DNA from: an uncultured Flavobacteriales bacterium | GTDB taxonomy: Bacteria > Bacteroidota > Bacteroidia > Flavobacteriales_D > Crocinitomicaceae | Assembly: GCA_913059205.1 (NCBI GenBank) | Contig: CAJXRM010000007.1 | Location: forward strand, 1 to 58,742 | Length of the DNA: 58,742 nucleotides | Direction of reading: 5' to 3' | Shown here: in pieces, positions 44,849 through 53,496 of the stretch | Numbering within the stretch: position 1 is the stretch's first letter | How the letters are laid out: every line of letters starts with the position of its first letter | Notes under the pieces: model-generated | Seen by the model: only the letters and a program-made list of their open reading frames with translations | Told to the model about the DNA's origin: nothing | Databases searched by the model: none | Made by a program: the position numbers and the translations under genes

Positions 44849-47115
44849 ATTTAGATTATAATTTTAGTGAGATTGCGCTTATTTTTGGAAAAGAGTCGAG
44901 AGATAACACCAAAATAAATGCGGTTGCATTCGATTCGCGTAAAATCGTTTCTGGAGAAAACATTCTATTTTTTGCGCTTGAAGGAGTTTTTAGAAATGGT
45001 CACGATTTTATTCAAGATGCTTACGAAAAGGGAGTCCGCTCATTCATGGTGTCAAATGAAAACGCAATTATTTCGAATTCAGACGCACAGTTTATATGTG
45101 TTGATGATACCCTTGAGGCACTTCAAAAGTTTGCGAAAACCCATAGAAGTAAATTCACATGTGAAGTTGTTGCGATAACTGGCAGCAACGGAAAAACTAC
45201 CGTGAAAGAATGGCTTTCTCATATGTTGAATAAACAATTTGTAGTTGCAAAAAGTCCAAAAAGCTATAATTCACGATTAGGGGTAGCACTTTCATTATTG
45301 GAAATTACTCCAAGAACTGAGGTTGCACTGATTGAGGTTGGAATTTCAGCAAAAGGCGAAATGGAAAAATTAATTCCAATTATAGAACCAACAAAAGGAA
45401 TTCTCACTTCTTTTGGAACGGGTCATCGCGAATTGTTTGACAACGAATGGGAACATTTCGATGAGAAAATTGCGCTTTTCAAAAACTTATCATCATATAT
45501 CCACCCTGCAAAAGTTGTTGGATTTGATACTAAAAACGGAATTGGAATTCGACTTGATGAATATGAGAATGAACTAAAACAGTTTACTCACAAGGATAGG
45601 ATAAGTATACAAAATGTTCAGTTGGCTATTCGAATGGCGTTGGATTTAGGTTTGTCAGAATCAAATGTGTTGGAATCACTTTCTGAATTGAATTCGCTTG
45701 CTTTGCGCATGGAAACCTATGACGGTATCAATGAAAACCTCATCATAAATGACACATATAATTTAGATTTAGAATCGCTTCAGCAGTCCTTGGAATATCA
45801 ATTGACACATTCGAATGGAAAGCCGCGAGTTGTTATTATTGGATTAACTGACAATGAAAAAGAGAAAGAGGAGAAAATCCGATCAATTATATCCAATTAT
45901 AAACCGGAACAGCTAATTTTCTTTTATCCAAACGATAAATTTGATTTTACTTTTGATGGTAAATCGATTTTAATCAAAGGTACACGGCTCGCTAAAATGG
46001 AGCGAATTGCCCGAGAATTGAAAAAAGTCAATCATCAAACCTATTTAGAAATAGACTTAAAGTGCATTCGTCACAATATCAATTACACGAAATCTTTATT
46101 AAAGGATTCTACTAAATTGCTTTGCATGATTAAGGCTCACTCTTACGGATCAGACGCCAAATCAATGGGCGTTTTCTTAGAAGGAATGGGGGTTGATTAT
46201 TTTGGCGTTGCTTATCCCGACGAAGGAATTCTTTTGCGCGAAAGTGGAATAAAAGCACCAATTTTAGTTATGAATTGCGAGGAAAGCACATTTCCTAGTA
46301 TTATTGAATACAATCTTGAGCCAGCTATTTTTTCAGTTACGCAACTTGATAAATTCATTACAGAACTCATTTATCGCTCTGTCGAAAATTATCCAATTCA
46401 CGTGAAAATAGAAACAGGAATGAATCGCCTTGGTTTTGCAAAAAAAGACATTCCAGTATTGATCGATGTAGTGAAAAGTCAACCAGAAATATTTATTAAA
46501 AGTATATACTCGCATTTAGCGGAAGCTGATGTTACAAATTCGGCATATACTGAGCAACAAATTAATCTTTTTGACGCTGTTTCGAATGATATACAATCAA
46601 ATTTCACAACTAAAATTATTAGACATCTATTGAATTCAGACGGAATTCACAATTACACGTATGCTCAATTTGACATGGTCCGATTGGGAATTGGTATGTA
46701 TGGTGTTCTCGGAAAAGACACCTTAAGAAACGCGATAAAATGGTACAGCACTGTTTCGCAGGTAAAAACGATTTCAGCAGGAAATTCTGTTGGCTACGGC
46801 CGGACATTTATTACTGATAAGGAAATGAAAATCGCTGTAATTCCATTAGGTTACGCAGACGGTTACCGCAGAGCTCTAGGTCAAGGAGTTGGTGGTGTTT
46901 ATATTGGTGAGCAGTATTGTCCAACTGTAGGAAATGTATGCATGGACATGATTATGGTTGATGTTAGCGACATAAATGCAAAACCAGGAGATAAAGTTGA
47001 AATTATTGGAAATAATTATTCAATGATGGAAATGGCTGCAAAACTTGGTACAATTCCTTACGAGATAATGACATCTTTTTCAGCAAGAATGCATCGAATT
47101 TTTGTAGATCAATAA
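44845..47115 (+). CDS. murF-alr: Fused UDP-N-acetylmuramoyl-tripeptide--D-Ala-D-Ala ligase / alanine racemase
   Basis: 756 residues starting at a TTG whose last two bases form part of the tdk TGA. Residues 1-390 are MurF, which adds D-Ala-D-Ala to the murein tripeptide: P-loop GSNGKT at 113-118, YNSRLGVALSLL, and INDTYNLDLESL. Residues 398-756 are alanine racemase, which makes the D-Ala: PLP lysine K430 in MIKAHSYG, Y651 in SVGYGRTF, and a C-terminal IPYEIMTSFSARMHR. The fusion is typical of Bacteroidota. The MurF central domain seems about 50 residues shorter than usual just before NVQLAIRMALDLGL. No in-frame ATG is available near the start. Confidence 0.92.
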   Translation: MNLDYNFSEIALIFGKESRDNTKINAVAFDSRKIVSGENILFFALEGVFRNGHDFIQDAYEKGVRSFMVSNENAIISNSDAQFICVDDTLEALQKFAKTHRSKFTCEVVAITGSNGKTTVKEWLSHMLNKQFVVAKSPKSYNSRLGVALSLLEITPRTEVALIEVGISAKGEMEKLIPIIEPTKGILTSFGTGHRELFDNEWEHFDEKIALFKNLSSYIHPAKVVGFDTKNGIGIRLDEYENELKQFTHKDRISIQNVQLAIRMALDLGLSESNVLESLSELNSLALRMETYDGINENLIINDTYNLDLESLQQSLEYQLTHSNGKPRVVIIGLTDNEKEKEEKIRSIISNYKPEQLIFFYPNDKFDFTFDGKSILIKGTRLAKMERIARELKKVNHQTYLEIDLKCIRHNINYTKSLLKDSTKLLCMIKAHSYGSDAKSMGVFLEGMGVDYFGVAYPDEGILLRESGIKAPILVMNCEESTFPSIIEYNLEPAIFSVTQLDKFITELIYRSVENYPIHVKIETGMNRLGFAKKDIPVLIDVVKSQPEIFIKSIYSHLAEADVTNSAYTEQQINLFDAVSNDIQSNFTTKIIRHLLNSDGIHNYTYAQFDMVRLGIGMYGVLGKDTLRNAIKWYSTVSQVKTISAGNSVGYGRTFITDKEMKIAVIPLGYADGYRRALGQGVGGVYIGEQYCPTVGNVCMDMIMVDVSDINAKPGDKVEIIGNNYSMMEMAAKLGTIPYEIMTSFSARMHRIFVDQ

Positions 47116-47116
47116 C

Positions 47117-47569
47117 TTATCTTAGACGCAAATTTGAACCATCAATGGTTGTTGTTTCGTTTACATCAAACTTCTTTGAAAAAATAAAAACTCCTGCCTT
47201 TACTTTCCCTTTAAGTGTGAGTTGCAGCTTACCTTTTGTTACAAATTTTAGGAGCTTGAAAAGTGCACCATCATTAAGTGTTCCTGTAAAAGGAGCATCA
47301 ATAAACAACTCTTGTTTCTTTTTAAGCTTGATGGTTTTATCCAAATGAATCACACCCATATAATCATCCTCAATGTACACGTCTAGATCAGATGGTTTTA
47401 TTTTGATTGTGTATTTATTTGGGTTCAATATTTTAGCTCCAACGGTAAATTTCACCGACTTACCTTCAAGTTTATCAAACTTAAACTTTTCGCCTCCTTT
47501 GTATGACGGTTCCAAAAACGTGCATGCTGACACTAACATCATCATGCATAAAACGGTTATTATTCTCAT
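47117..47569 (-). CDS. Lipoprotein with LEA type 2-like domain
   Basis: 150 residues from the ATG at 47569; longer frames reach into the preceding gene and are not needed. The signal peptide ends in LVSAC with lipidated C16. The mature part has the N-P-[NY]-x-[YF] pattern of LEA2/WHy domains (GAKILNPNKYTIKI), then strands ending GKVKAGVFIFSKKFDV. Such proteins bind or shield hydrophobic or envelope partners. It lies one base downstream of the M20 dipeptidase gene, suggesting co-transcription. Confidence 0.8.
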   Translation of the reverse strand: MRIITVLCMMMLVSACTFLEPSYKGGEKFKFDKLEGKSVKFTVGAKILNPNKYTIKIKPSDLDVYIEDDYMGVIHLDKTIKLKKKQELFIDAPFTGTLNDGALFKLLKFVTKGKLQLTLKGKVKAGVFIFSKKFDVNETTTIDGSNLRLR

Positions 47570-47570
47570 A

Positions 47571-48962
47571 TTATGATTGAGAAAGTTCTGTATAGAACTT
47601 ATAGAAATAAGGAATTGTTTCAATTCCCTTAAAATAGTTAAACACACCATAATGCTCGTTCGGTGAATGAATTGCATCGCTATCCAACCCAAATCCCATC
47701 AATACTGTTTTTAATCCCAGTTCTTTTTCGAACATTGCAACAATAGGAATTGAACCTCCACTTCTAACTGGGATTGGTTTTTTATTAAACGTTTTTTCAT
47801 ACGCCAAACTTGCCGCCTGGTATCCAATAGAATCAATTGGAGTAACAGCTGGTTCTCCACCGTGATGTGGTGTTACTTTTACCGTTGTTCCTGCTGGCGC
47901 GATAGATTCAAAGTGGTCAACAAACAATTTTGTAATTTCCGCTGGATCTTGATCTGGCACCAAACGCATTGAAATTTTTGCATAAGCTTTAGATGCAATA
48001 ACCGTTTTGGCCCCATCTCCAGTATATCCGCCCCAAATACCATTTACATCCAAAGTTGGTCGAATTGAACCGCGCTCCATCGTTGAGTAGCCTTCTTCAC
48101 CCAACACGTCATTTATATTTAATGCTTTGCAATATGCTTCCTTGCTGAATGGTGCTTTTGCCATTTCAGCTCTTTCTTCATCCGTTAAATCAATCACTTT
48201 GTCATAAAAACCCGGAATTGTAATGTGGTTGTTTGCATCATGAAGTGAAGCAATCATTTTAGCTAAACTATTAATTGGGTTGGCAACACAACCACCATAA
48301 AGACCAGAGTGTAAATCTCTATTTGGACCGGTCACTTCGACTTCAACATAGCTTAACCCTCGTAATCCAGTTGTTATCGAAGGAACATCATTTGCCAACA
48401 TTCCAGTATCTGAAACCAAAATTACATCTGCTTTCAATCGCTCGTGATTATTCTTTACAAAAACACCCAAATTCTCGCTTCCTACTTCTTCTTCACCTTC
48501 GATCATGAATTTCACGTTGCATGGTAAAGAATTATTTTTATTCATTGCTTCAAACGCTTTAACATGCATGAACATCTGTCCTTTATCATCACATGCTCCA
48601 CGGGCGAAAATTGCTCCTTCAGGGTGAATTTCAGTTTTCTTAATAATTGGTTCAAAAGCAGGGTTCGTCCACAACTCAATCGGATCAGCAGGTTGCACAT
48701 CGTAGTGACCATAAACTAAAATCGTAGGCAAAGAATTATCAATGATTTTATCTCCATAAACAATTGGATAACCGGCAGTTTTACAGATTTCAATGTTTTC
48801 TGCCCCCGCTTTACGAAGATTGTCAGCGACCAATTCGGCTGTTTTATTAACATCCGCAGCAAACTTTGGATCCGCCGAAACCGATGGAACTTTTAATAAT
48901 TCCATTAATTCATTTAAAAATCGTTCCTTGTTTTGAGAAATATAATCGTTTACCGCTTCCAT
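47571..48962 (-). CDS. M20-family dipeptidase
   Basis: 463 residues from the ATG at 48962; an ATG at 49046 would add 28 unsupported basic/hydrophobic residues. It is a cytoplasmic zinc peptidase of the CNDP/PepV-like group that cleaves dipeptides. Ligands are H in VYGHYDVQP, D in ARGACDDKGQ, the base and ligand E in EGEEEVGSEN, D in LVSDTGML and H near the end in SPNEHYG. A dimerisation domain lies between about 210 and 330. It is followed after one base by the LEA2 lipoprotein gene. Confidence 0.92.
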   Translation of the reverse strand: MEAVNDYISQNKERFLNELMELLKVPSVSADPKFAADVNKTAELVADNLRKAGAENIEICKTAGYPIVYGDKIIDNSLPTILVYGHYDVQPADPIELWTNPAFEPIIKKTEIHPEGAIFARGACDDKGQMFMHVKAFEAMNKNNSLPCNVKFMIEGEEEVGSENLGVFVKNNHERLKADVILVSDTGMLANDVPSITTGLRGLSYVEVEVTGPNRDLHSGLYGGCVANPINSLAKMIASLHDANNHITIPGFYDKVIDLTDEERAEMAKAPFSKEAYCKALNINDVLGEEGYSTMERGSIRPTLDVNGIWGGYTGDGAKTVIASKAYAKISMRLVPDQDPAEITKLFVDHFESIAPAGTTVKVTPHHGGEPAVTPIDSIGYQAASLAYEKTFNKKPIPVRSGGSIPIVAMFEKELGLKTVLMGFGLDSDAIHSPNEHYGVFNYFKGIETIPYFYKFYTELSQS

Positions 48963-49095
48963 CTTTAATTGCTTTATTTTCTTCAAAAATCGTAATTTTA
49001 TTAAAATTAAATGGGTTAAATAGAGATAAACTTTTTTTACACGCAACCTTTTTCTACAAACAAGGGTCTATACCTGTAACGAATAAAAATTTTAT

Positions 49096-51348
49096 ATGAA
49101 TATTTTCAAGACAATTCTCTCAATTTCTTTTCTTGCAATAAGTAATTTTAGTGTTAATGCACAAATTGCTGTCAATGCAACTCCTACTGCTGCTCAATTA
49201 GTAACGAATACTTTAATAGGTAATGGAGTAAGCGTATCGAATATCACATTTGTGGGTCAATCATCACAAAAAGGGAGCTTTACAGCAGGGACATCTAATA
49301 TTGGAATGCCAAATGGAATCGTACTTTCTTCTGGAAACGTGGTTGACTGCGTGCCACCTGCTCAACCAAGTGTTGGTCAATTCGGAGGGCCAGGTGACGC
49401 TGATCTTTTGGCTACAGCTCAATCAGTAACAAGTAACCCTTCTTCTTCTCAAATTACGAGTACAAATGATGCGGCAGTATTAGAATTTGATTTCGTGCCA
49501 GACGGTAATACAGTGACATTTAATTTTGTATTCGCCTCTGAAGAATATTTGACATACGTTAATACACAATTCAATGATGCCTTTGGATTTTATCTTACTG
49601 GTACAAATCCAGCCGGTGGAAATTATGTTAATCAGAACTTAGCGTTAGTTCCTGGAACAAACGAACCAATTACAATTTCTACTATACACCCAGGTTTAAA
49701 CGGTCAATACTACATTGGTACGCCTGTTGGTCACAGCTTCAATGGATTCACAGTTCCAATTGAAATCTCTTTTGATGTAGTTTGTGGTGAAACATATCAC
49801 TTTAAATTTGCCGTAGCTGATTGTCAAGATGATTGGTTAGATACTGGTGTATTTTTAGAAGGTGGAAGTTTTACATCCGTACCAGTTGAAATTTCATTTA
49901 ATACAACAATTCAAGGTGGAAATGTTCAGAACGACTCTACCGTTTATGAAGGGTGTAATCAAACTACAGACATTACTTTTACGCGACCAGGGTGTCAATC
50001 TTTCGATTCATTAACTGTAGATCTTGCCATAACAGGAACCTCGACAAATGGTGTCGACTTTGCCTTGTTAGCTGACACTATCTTTTTCCCTCCTGGAGTA
50101 AACAACATAACTTGGGATCTAGATGTATTTGCCGATGGTTTAGTTGAAGGTGCTGAATCAATTATTTTCACAATTACAGCTTTAAACCCAGCAGGCGATA
50201 CCGTCACAGCCACGGGAACCTTATGGATTAATGAGCCGTCACCACTTGTTGTCTCAGGACCCGATGTATATTATTATTGTATAACGGACTCTTCTGATAT
50301 ATCAGGATCAGCGAGTGGAGGATTCTCGCCTTATACATATTTATGGGATACTGGAGACACCACCTCAACGATTTCAGTTTCGATACCAGGAAATGGTGTC
50401 TTTGATTACTACCTCACGGCAACTGATGCTTGCGGATATACGGATACGGATACTATCTCAATAATAATGAATCAAACGCTTGCAATAGATACCATGATGA
50501 TGTGGCCATCTAACGCGTGTGATCCAACAGGTGCAGTATCTGGAGTTGCCACTGGCCTCACGGTTGCAGTTGGTCAACCTTATTACAATTGGACTGGACC
50601 AGGTACGAATCCTGGACCATACAATATTGATGCATCCGTATTACAAGATATTCCATCTGGATGGTATTATTTTACCGTAACGGATGATGTTTGTACTGTT
50701 GAAGACAGCGTTTTTGTTGAGCCTTTAGACCCGCCAATCGCACAATTCACAGCTTCACCTTCTTCTGGGTGTACTCCTTTAACGGTTACATTCACGAATA
50801 ACAGTCAAAATACTTCCGATTACTATTGGGACTTTGGAGATGGTCAAACTGCTACTGTTGGAAACTCAAGTAGTCAGACTATAACGTACACAGCCAATGC
50901 AACTGTAATGTTAATCGCCTATGCTGATCCAACTTGTGCTGATACTGCATATGCAAGCATTTCCATTGTTAATTGTGGTTGCATGGATCCAAATGCCACA
51001 AATTATGATCCAAACGCTGCTCAAGAAGATGGAAGCTGTCTATACCCAGAACCAGAAGTAATTGCACCAAACGTATTTACTCCGAATAATGATGGAAGTA
51101 ATTCATTTTTTATTCTCGACACAAAAAATGTTGTTCAATTAGAGTTAGCAATATTAAATAGATGGGGTAATGTTATGTATTCGGCTGATGAAGACATCAC
51201 AATACTAGGTTCATTCGTAGGTTGGAATGGAAAAACAGCAACAGGTGCTGATGCCGAAGAGGGAACATACTTCTACAAATACGTAGCAACTGGAATAAAC
51301 GGTTTACAAACTGAGGGACATGGTTTCCTTGAATTAATTAGAGATTAA
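49096..51348 (+). CDS. Choice-of-anchor-L T9SS type B surface protein
   Basis: 750 residues. The signal peptide ends at NAQ (23). Residues 25-265 match the choice-of-anchor L (CHU_large) domain: LVTNTLIGNGVSVSNITFVG, SNIGMPNGIVLSSGN and NFVFASEEYL. Residues 270-380 are Calx-beta-like. A PKD domain (YYWDFGDGQ) lies near 555-625. The GCMDPNATNYDPNAAQEDGSC module is at 628-648. The last about 95 residues (VIAPNVFTPNNDGSN, ILNRWGN, EGTYFYKYVA) are the type B sorting domain. It is a probable surface adhesin or structural protein exported by T9SS. It is followed by a hairpin terminator. Confidence 0.9.
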   Translation: MNIFKTILSISFLAISNFSVNAQIAVNATPTAAQLVTNTLIGNGVSVSNITFVGQSSQKGSFTAGTSNIGMPNGIVLSSGNVVDCVPPAQPSVGQFGGPGDADLLATAQSVTSNPSSSQITSTNDAAVLEFDFVPDGNTVTFNFVFASEEYLTYVNTQFNDAFGFYLTGTNPAGGNYVNQNLALVPGTNEPITISTIHPGLNGQYYIGTPVGHSFNGFTVPIEISFDVVCGETYHFKFAVADCQDDWLDTGVFLEGGSFTSVPVEISFNTTIQGGNVQNDSTVYEGCNQTTDITFTRPGCQSFDSLTVDLAITGTSTNGVDFALLADTIFFPPGVNNITWDLDVFADGLVEGAESIIFTITALNPAGDTVTATGTLWINEPSPLVVSGPDVYYYCITDSSDISGSASGGFSPYTYLWDTGDTTSTISVSIPGNGVFDYYLTATDACGYTDTDTISIIMNQTLAIDTMMMWPSNACDPTGAVSGVATGLTVAVGQPYYNWTGPGTNPGPYNIDASVLQDIPSGWYYFTVTDDVCTVEDSVFVEPLDPPIAQFTASPSSGCTPLTVTFTNNSQNTSDYYWDFGDGQTATVGNSSSQTITYTANATVMLIAYADPTCADTAYASISIVNCGCMDPNATNYDPNAAQEDGSCLYPEPEVIAPNVFTPNNDGSNSFFILDTKNVVQLELAILNRWGNVMYSADEDITILGSFVGWNGKTATGADAEEGTYFYKYVATGINGLQTEGHGFLELIRD

Positions 51349-51372
51349 CGCTTACCACTATCACTAGAAAAT

Positions 51373-51404
51373 AAAAAAGCCCATTCGTAAGAGTGGGCTT
51401 TTTT
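51373..51404. terminator. Bidirectional Rho-independent terminator with GNRA loop
   Basis: A 14-bp stem (51373-51386 with 51391-51404, one G-T pair) closes a GTAA tetraloop and is flanked by A and T runs. It lies between the convergent T9SS protein and hflX genes. Confidence 0.9.
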
Positions 51405-51422
51405 ATTTTATCTAATTTCTAA

Positions 51423-52622
51423 TTAATACAAAAAGTTGTGATAAGGATAACGTTCTTGAAAAATTGCCTTTACTTCTTGGTACAACAAAGACTTAAAATC
51501 TTCTAAATTCTCCTTTTCAACGGCTGAAATAAAAATACATTTCGTATCATTTAACTTTGCCATCCATGTTTTCTTTAAATCTTCCAAGGTATAATTCTCT
51601 GGAGTGATTTCACTTAAATCATCGGCATCTTTTTCAACATGTTTATAGGCATCAATTTTATTAAAAACAACAATCGAAGGCTTGTCCCTTCCATCTATTT
51701 CCATCAATGTTTGATTCACAACATCGAATTGATCTTCGAAATTTGGGTGAGAAATATCTAAAATGTGTACCAACAAATCAGCTTCTCGAACTTCATCCAA
51801 TGTTGATTTAAACGATTCGACTAATTGATGGGGCAATTTACGTATAAACCCTACAGTATCTGTCAATAAAAATGGTAAGTTCTCTATTACTACTTTTCGA
51901 ACTGTTGTATCTAAAGTTGCGAATAATTTATTCTCGGCAAACACTTCAGATTTACTCAACATGTTCATTATTGTACTCTTTCCAACATTGGTATACCCAA
52001 CCAAAGCAACACGAACCAATTGTCCACGATTACCACGTTGAGTTGCCGTTTGCTTATCGATACTTTTCAGTTTACGTTTCAGCAAGGTTATTTTATCCTG
52101 AATGATTCTTCTGTCAGTTTCAATCTGTGATTCACCGGGACCGCGCAATCCAATTCCACCTTTTTGTCTTTCCAGGTGCGTCCACAAACGAGTTAAACGT
52201 GGCAGTAAATATTGTAATTGCGCCAATTCGACTTGCGTTTTTGCGTTGGAAGTTCTAGCTCGACTAGCAAAAATATCCAATATCAAATTGTTTCGGTCAA
52301 GAACTTTAAGTTCCAGTTCCTTTTCAATATTTCTCAACTGTGATGGGGAAAGTTCATCATCAAAAATGACCAACTCAATATCATTGGCTTTGACGTACTC
52401 TCTCACTTCCTCCAGCTTCCCTTTACCAACATACGTTCGGTTATCTGGCTTAGACAATTTTTGAAAGAATTTCTTTTCCGTGATTGCCCCAGCTGTCAAA
52501 GCCAAAAACTCTAACTCATCCAAATACTCGATTGCCTGTTCTTCGTTAACGTCACCTGAAATAACGCTGACAAGTACGCATCTTTCTTCCGTCGCATCTA
52601 CTAAAATATGTCCTTCATCCAT
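51423..52622 (-). CDS. hflX: GTPase HflX
   Basis: 399 residues. HflX is a ribosome-binding GTPase that splits stalled ribosomes. The N-terminal nucleotide-binding domain has TYVGKGKLEE and VIFDDELSPSQLRN. The family motif GGIGLRGPGESQIETD is at 155-170. G1 is GYTNVGKS at 209-216, G3 is DTVGFI at 255-260 and G4 is NKID at 321-324. The full length is present. Its ATG directly follows the stop of the cytochrome c gene with no gap, so it is the last gene of that operon. Confidence 0.95.
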   Translation of the reverse strand: MDEGHILVDATEERCVLVSVISGDVNEEQAIEYLDELEFLALTAGAITEKKFFQKLSKPDNRTYVGKGKLEEVREYVKANDIELVIFDDELSPSQLRNIEKELELKVLDRNNLILDIFASRARTSNAKTQVELAQLQYLLPRLTRLWTHLERQKGGIGLRGPGESQIETDRRIIQDKITLLKRKLKSIDKQTATQRGNRGQLVRVALVGYTNVGKSTIMNMLSKSEVFAENKLFATLDTTVRKVVIENLPFLLTDTVGFIRKLPHQLVESFKSTLDEVREADLLVHILDISHPNFEDQFDVVNQTLMEIDGRDKPSIVVFNKIDAYKHVEKDADDLSEITPENYTLEDLKKTWMAKLNDTKCIFISAVEKENLEDFKSLLYQEVKAIFQERYPYHNFLY

Positions 52623-52943
52623 TTACTCTCTCAACGATTTAACGTACTCTATTAATTCAATTAATGTGCTATCTGATTCTATGGAATGCCCAAATGGCGG
52701 CATAGCACCTTTTCCATCTTTTATAACTTCTTCAATTTTATTATTTGACAATGTACTTATAGATAAGTCTTTGGCCTCCGAAACACCTAGCTTACCGTCA
52801 GGTCCATGACAAACAGAACATCTTTGCTCGTAAAACTTACCGCCTTCAATATGAGTTTTCTCGTCTTCAAGAACACCATTTTCAACAGAATCAGTACAAG
52901 ATACCAGTCCTAAACAAAGGAAAAAGAGTACTCTTACATCCAT
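52623..52943 (-). CDS. c-type cytochrome lipoprotein
   Basis: 106 residues. The signal peptide ends in LVSC with lipidated C16. The single heme site is CSVCH (C42, C45, H46), and M81 in KGAMPPFG is the likely sixth ligand. It is a small class I cytochrome c carrying electrons at the membrane. Its start overlaps the preceding cytochrome b-like gene by ten bases, and hflX follows with no gap. Confidence 0.92.
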   Translation of the reverse strand: MDVRVLFFLCLGLVSCTDSVENGVLEDEKTHIEGGKFYEQRCSVCHGPDGKLGVSEAKDLSISTLSNNKIEEVIKDGKGAMPPFGHSIESDSTLIELIEYVKSLRE

Positions 52944-53380
52944 TTTCCTCCTAATGCTTCTCTAAATGGCCATGGAATTGAAGCAAGAATCAAAATCAAA
53001 CCTATTGTATAGAAAACCATTATCTTTCTATGTTTATCTCGCGTTCCCGTTAATTTCTCTGCTTTTTTGCGACCAATTGTCACGAGTACAATTGCCAAAA
53101 TCATTCCCAAAACATGTTCTAAGCCGAAAAAACGGAACATTGGTTCCTTCATCCATCCTTCACTAAAACTAACTTTAGACATGTCATTAATGAAAAACAA
53201 CCCAAGCCCTATAAGCAATTGAATATGTAGAAACACCATTGCAAAAAGATTAATCATTTTATCCTTTTTCTCGTAACGACCAGAAGTTTGATTTTTTACA
53301 GCGTTAAAAATCGCAAACAAAAGTAAACCTAATGCAACCCATCGAAGGCCAGAATGTGCGTGAACTAAAGCATTATACAT
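52934..53380 (-). CDS. Four-helix membrane protein, cytochrome b-like
   Basis: 148 residues from the ATG at 53380, preceded by TTTAGAGAT; upstream in-frame ATGs to 53431 are less likely. Four membrane helices each carry or flank one histidine (H9 in AHSGLRW, H52 in FLHIQ, H89 in LEHVLGM and H117 in KHRKI), the layout of a di-heme cytochrome b561-like bundle. Bacteroidota relatives are annotated as cytochrome B. The overlap with a cytochrome c gene supports an electron-transfer role, but heme binding is inferred. Confidence 0.75.
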   Translation of the reverse strand: MYNALVHAHSGLRWVALGLLLFAIFNAVKNQTSGRYEKKDKMINLFAMVFLHIQLLIGLGLFFINDMSKVSFSEGWMKEPMFRFFGLEHVLGMILAIVLVTIGRKKAEKLTGTRDKHRKIMVFYTIGLILILASIPWPFREALGGKWM

Positions 53381-53496
53381 ATCTCTAAATTTTATGTCGT
53401 AAAAATACAAAAAAGGAACCTCAATCTTCAATTCGGCCAGTTTTAATGCTATGTCAATCCATTTTTATAAATTCACAGAATTATCAAAGAATATAT

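Noticed and set aside
48993..49009. Palindrome TAATTTTA-T-TAAAATTA before the choice-of-anchor-L gene
   Set aside because: Only A and T bases in an AT-rich promoter gap, so chance is likely.
52102..52464. 120-codon open frame on the plus strand
   Set aside because: Antisense to hflX; no support.
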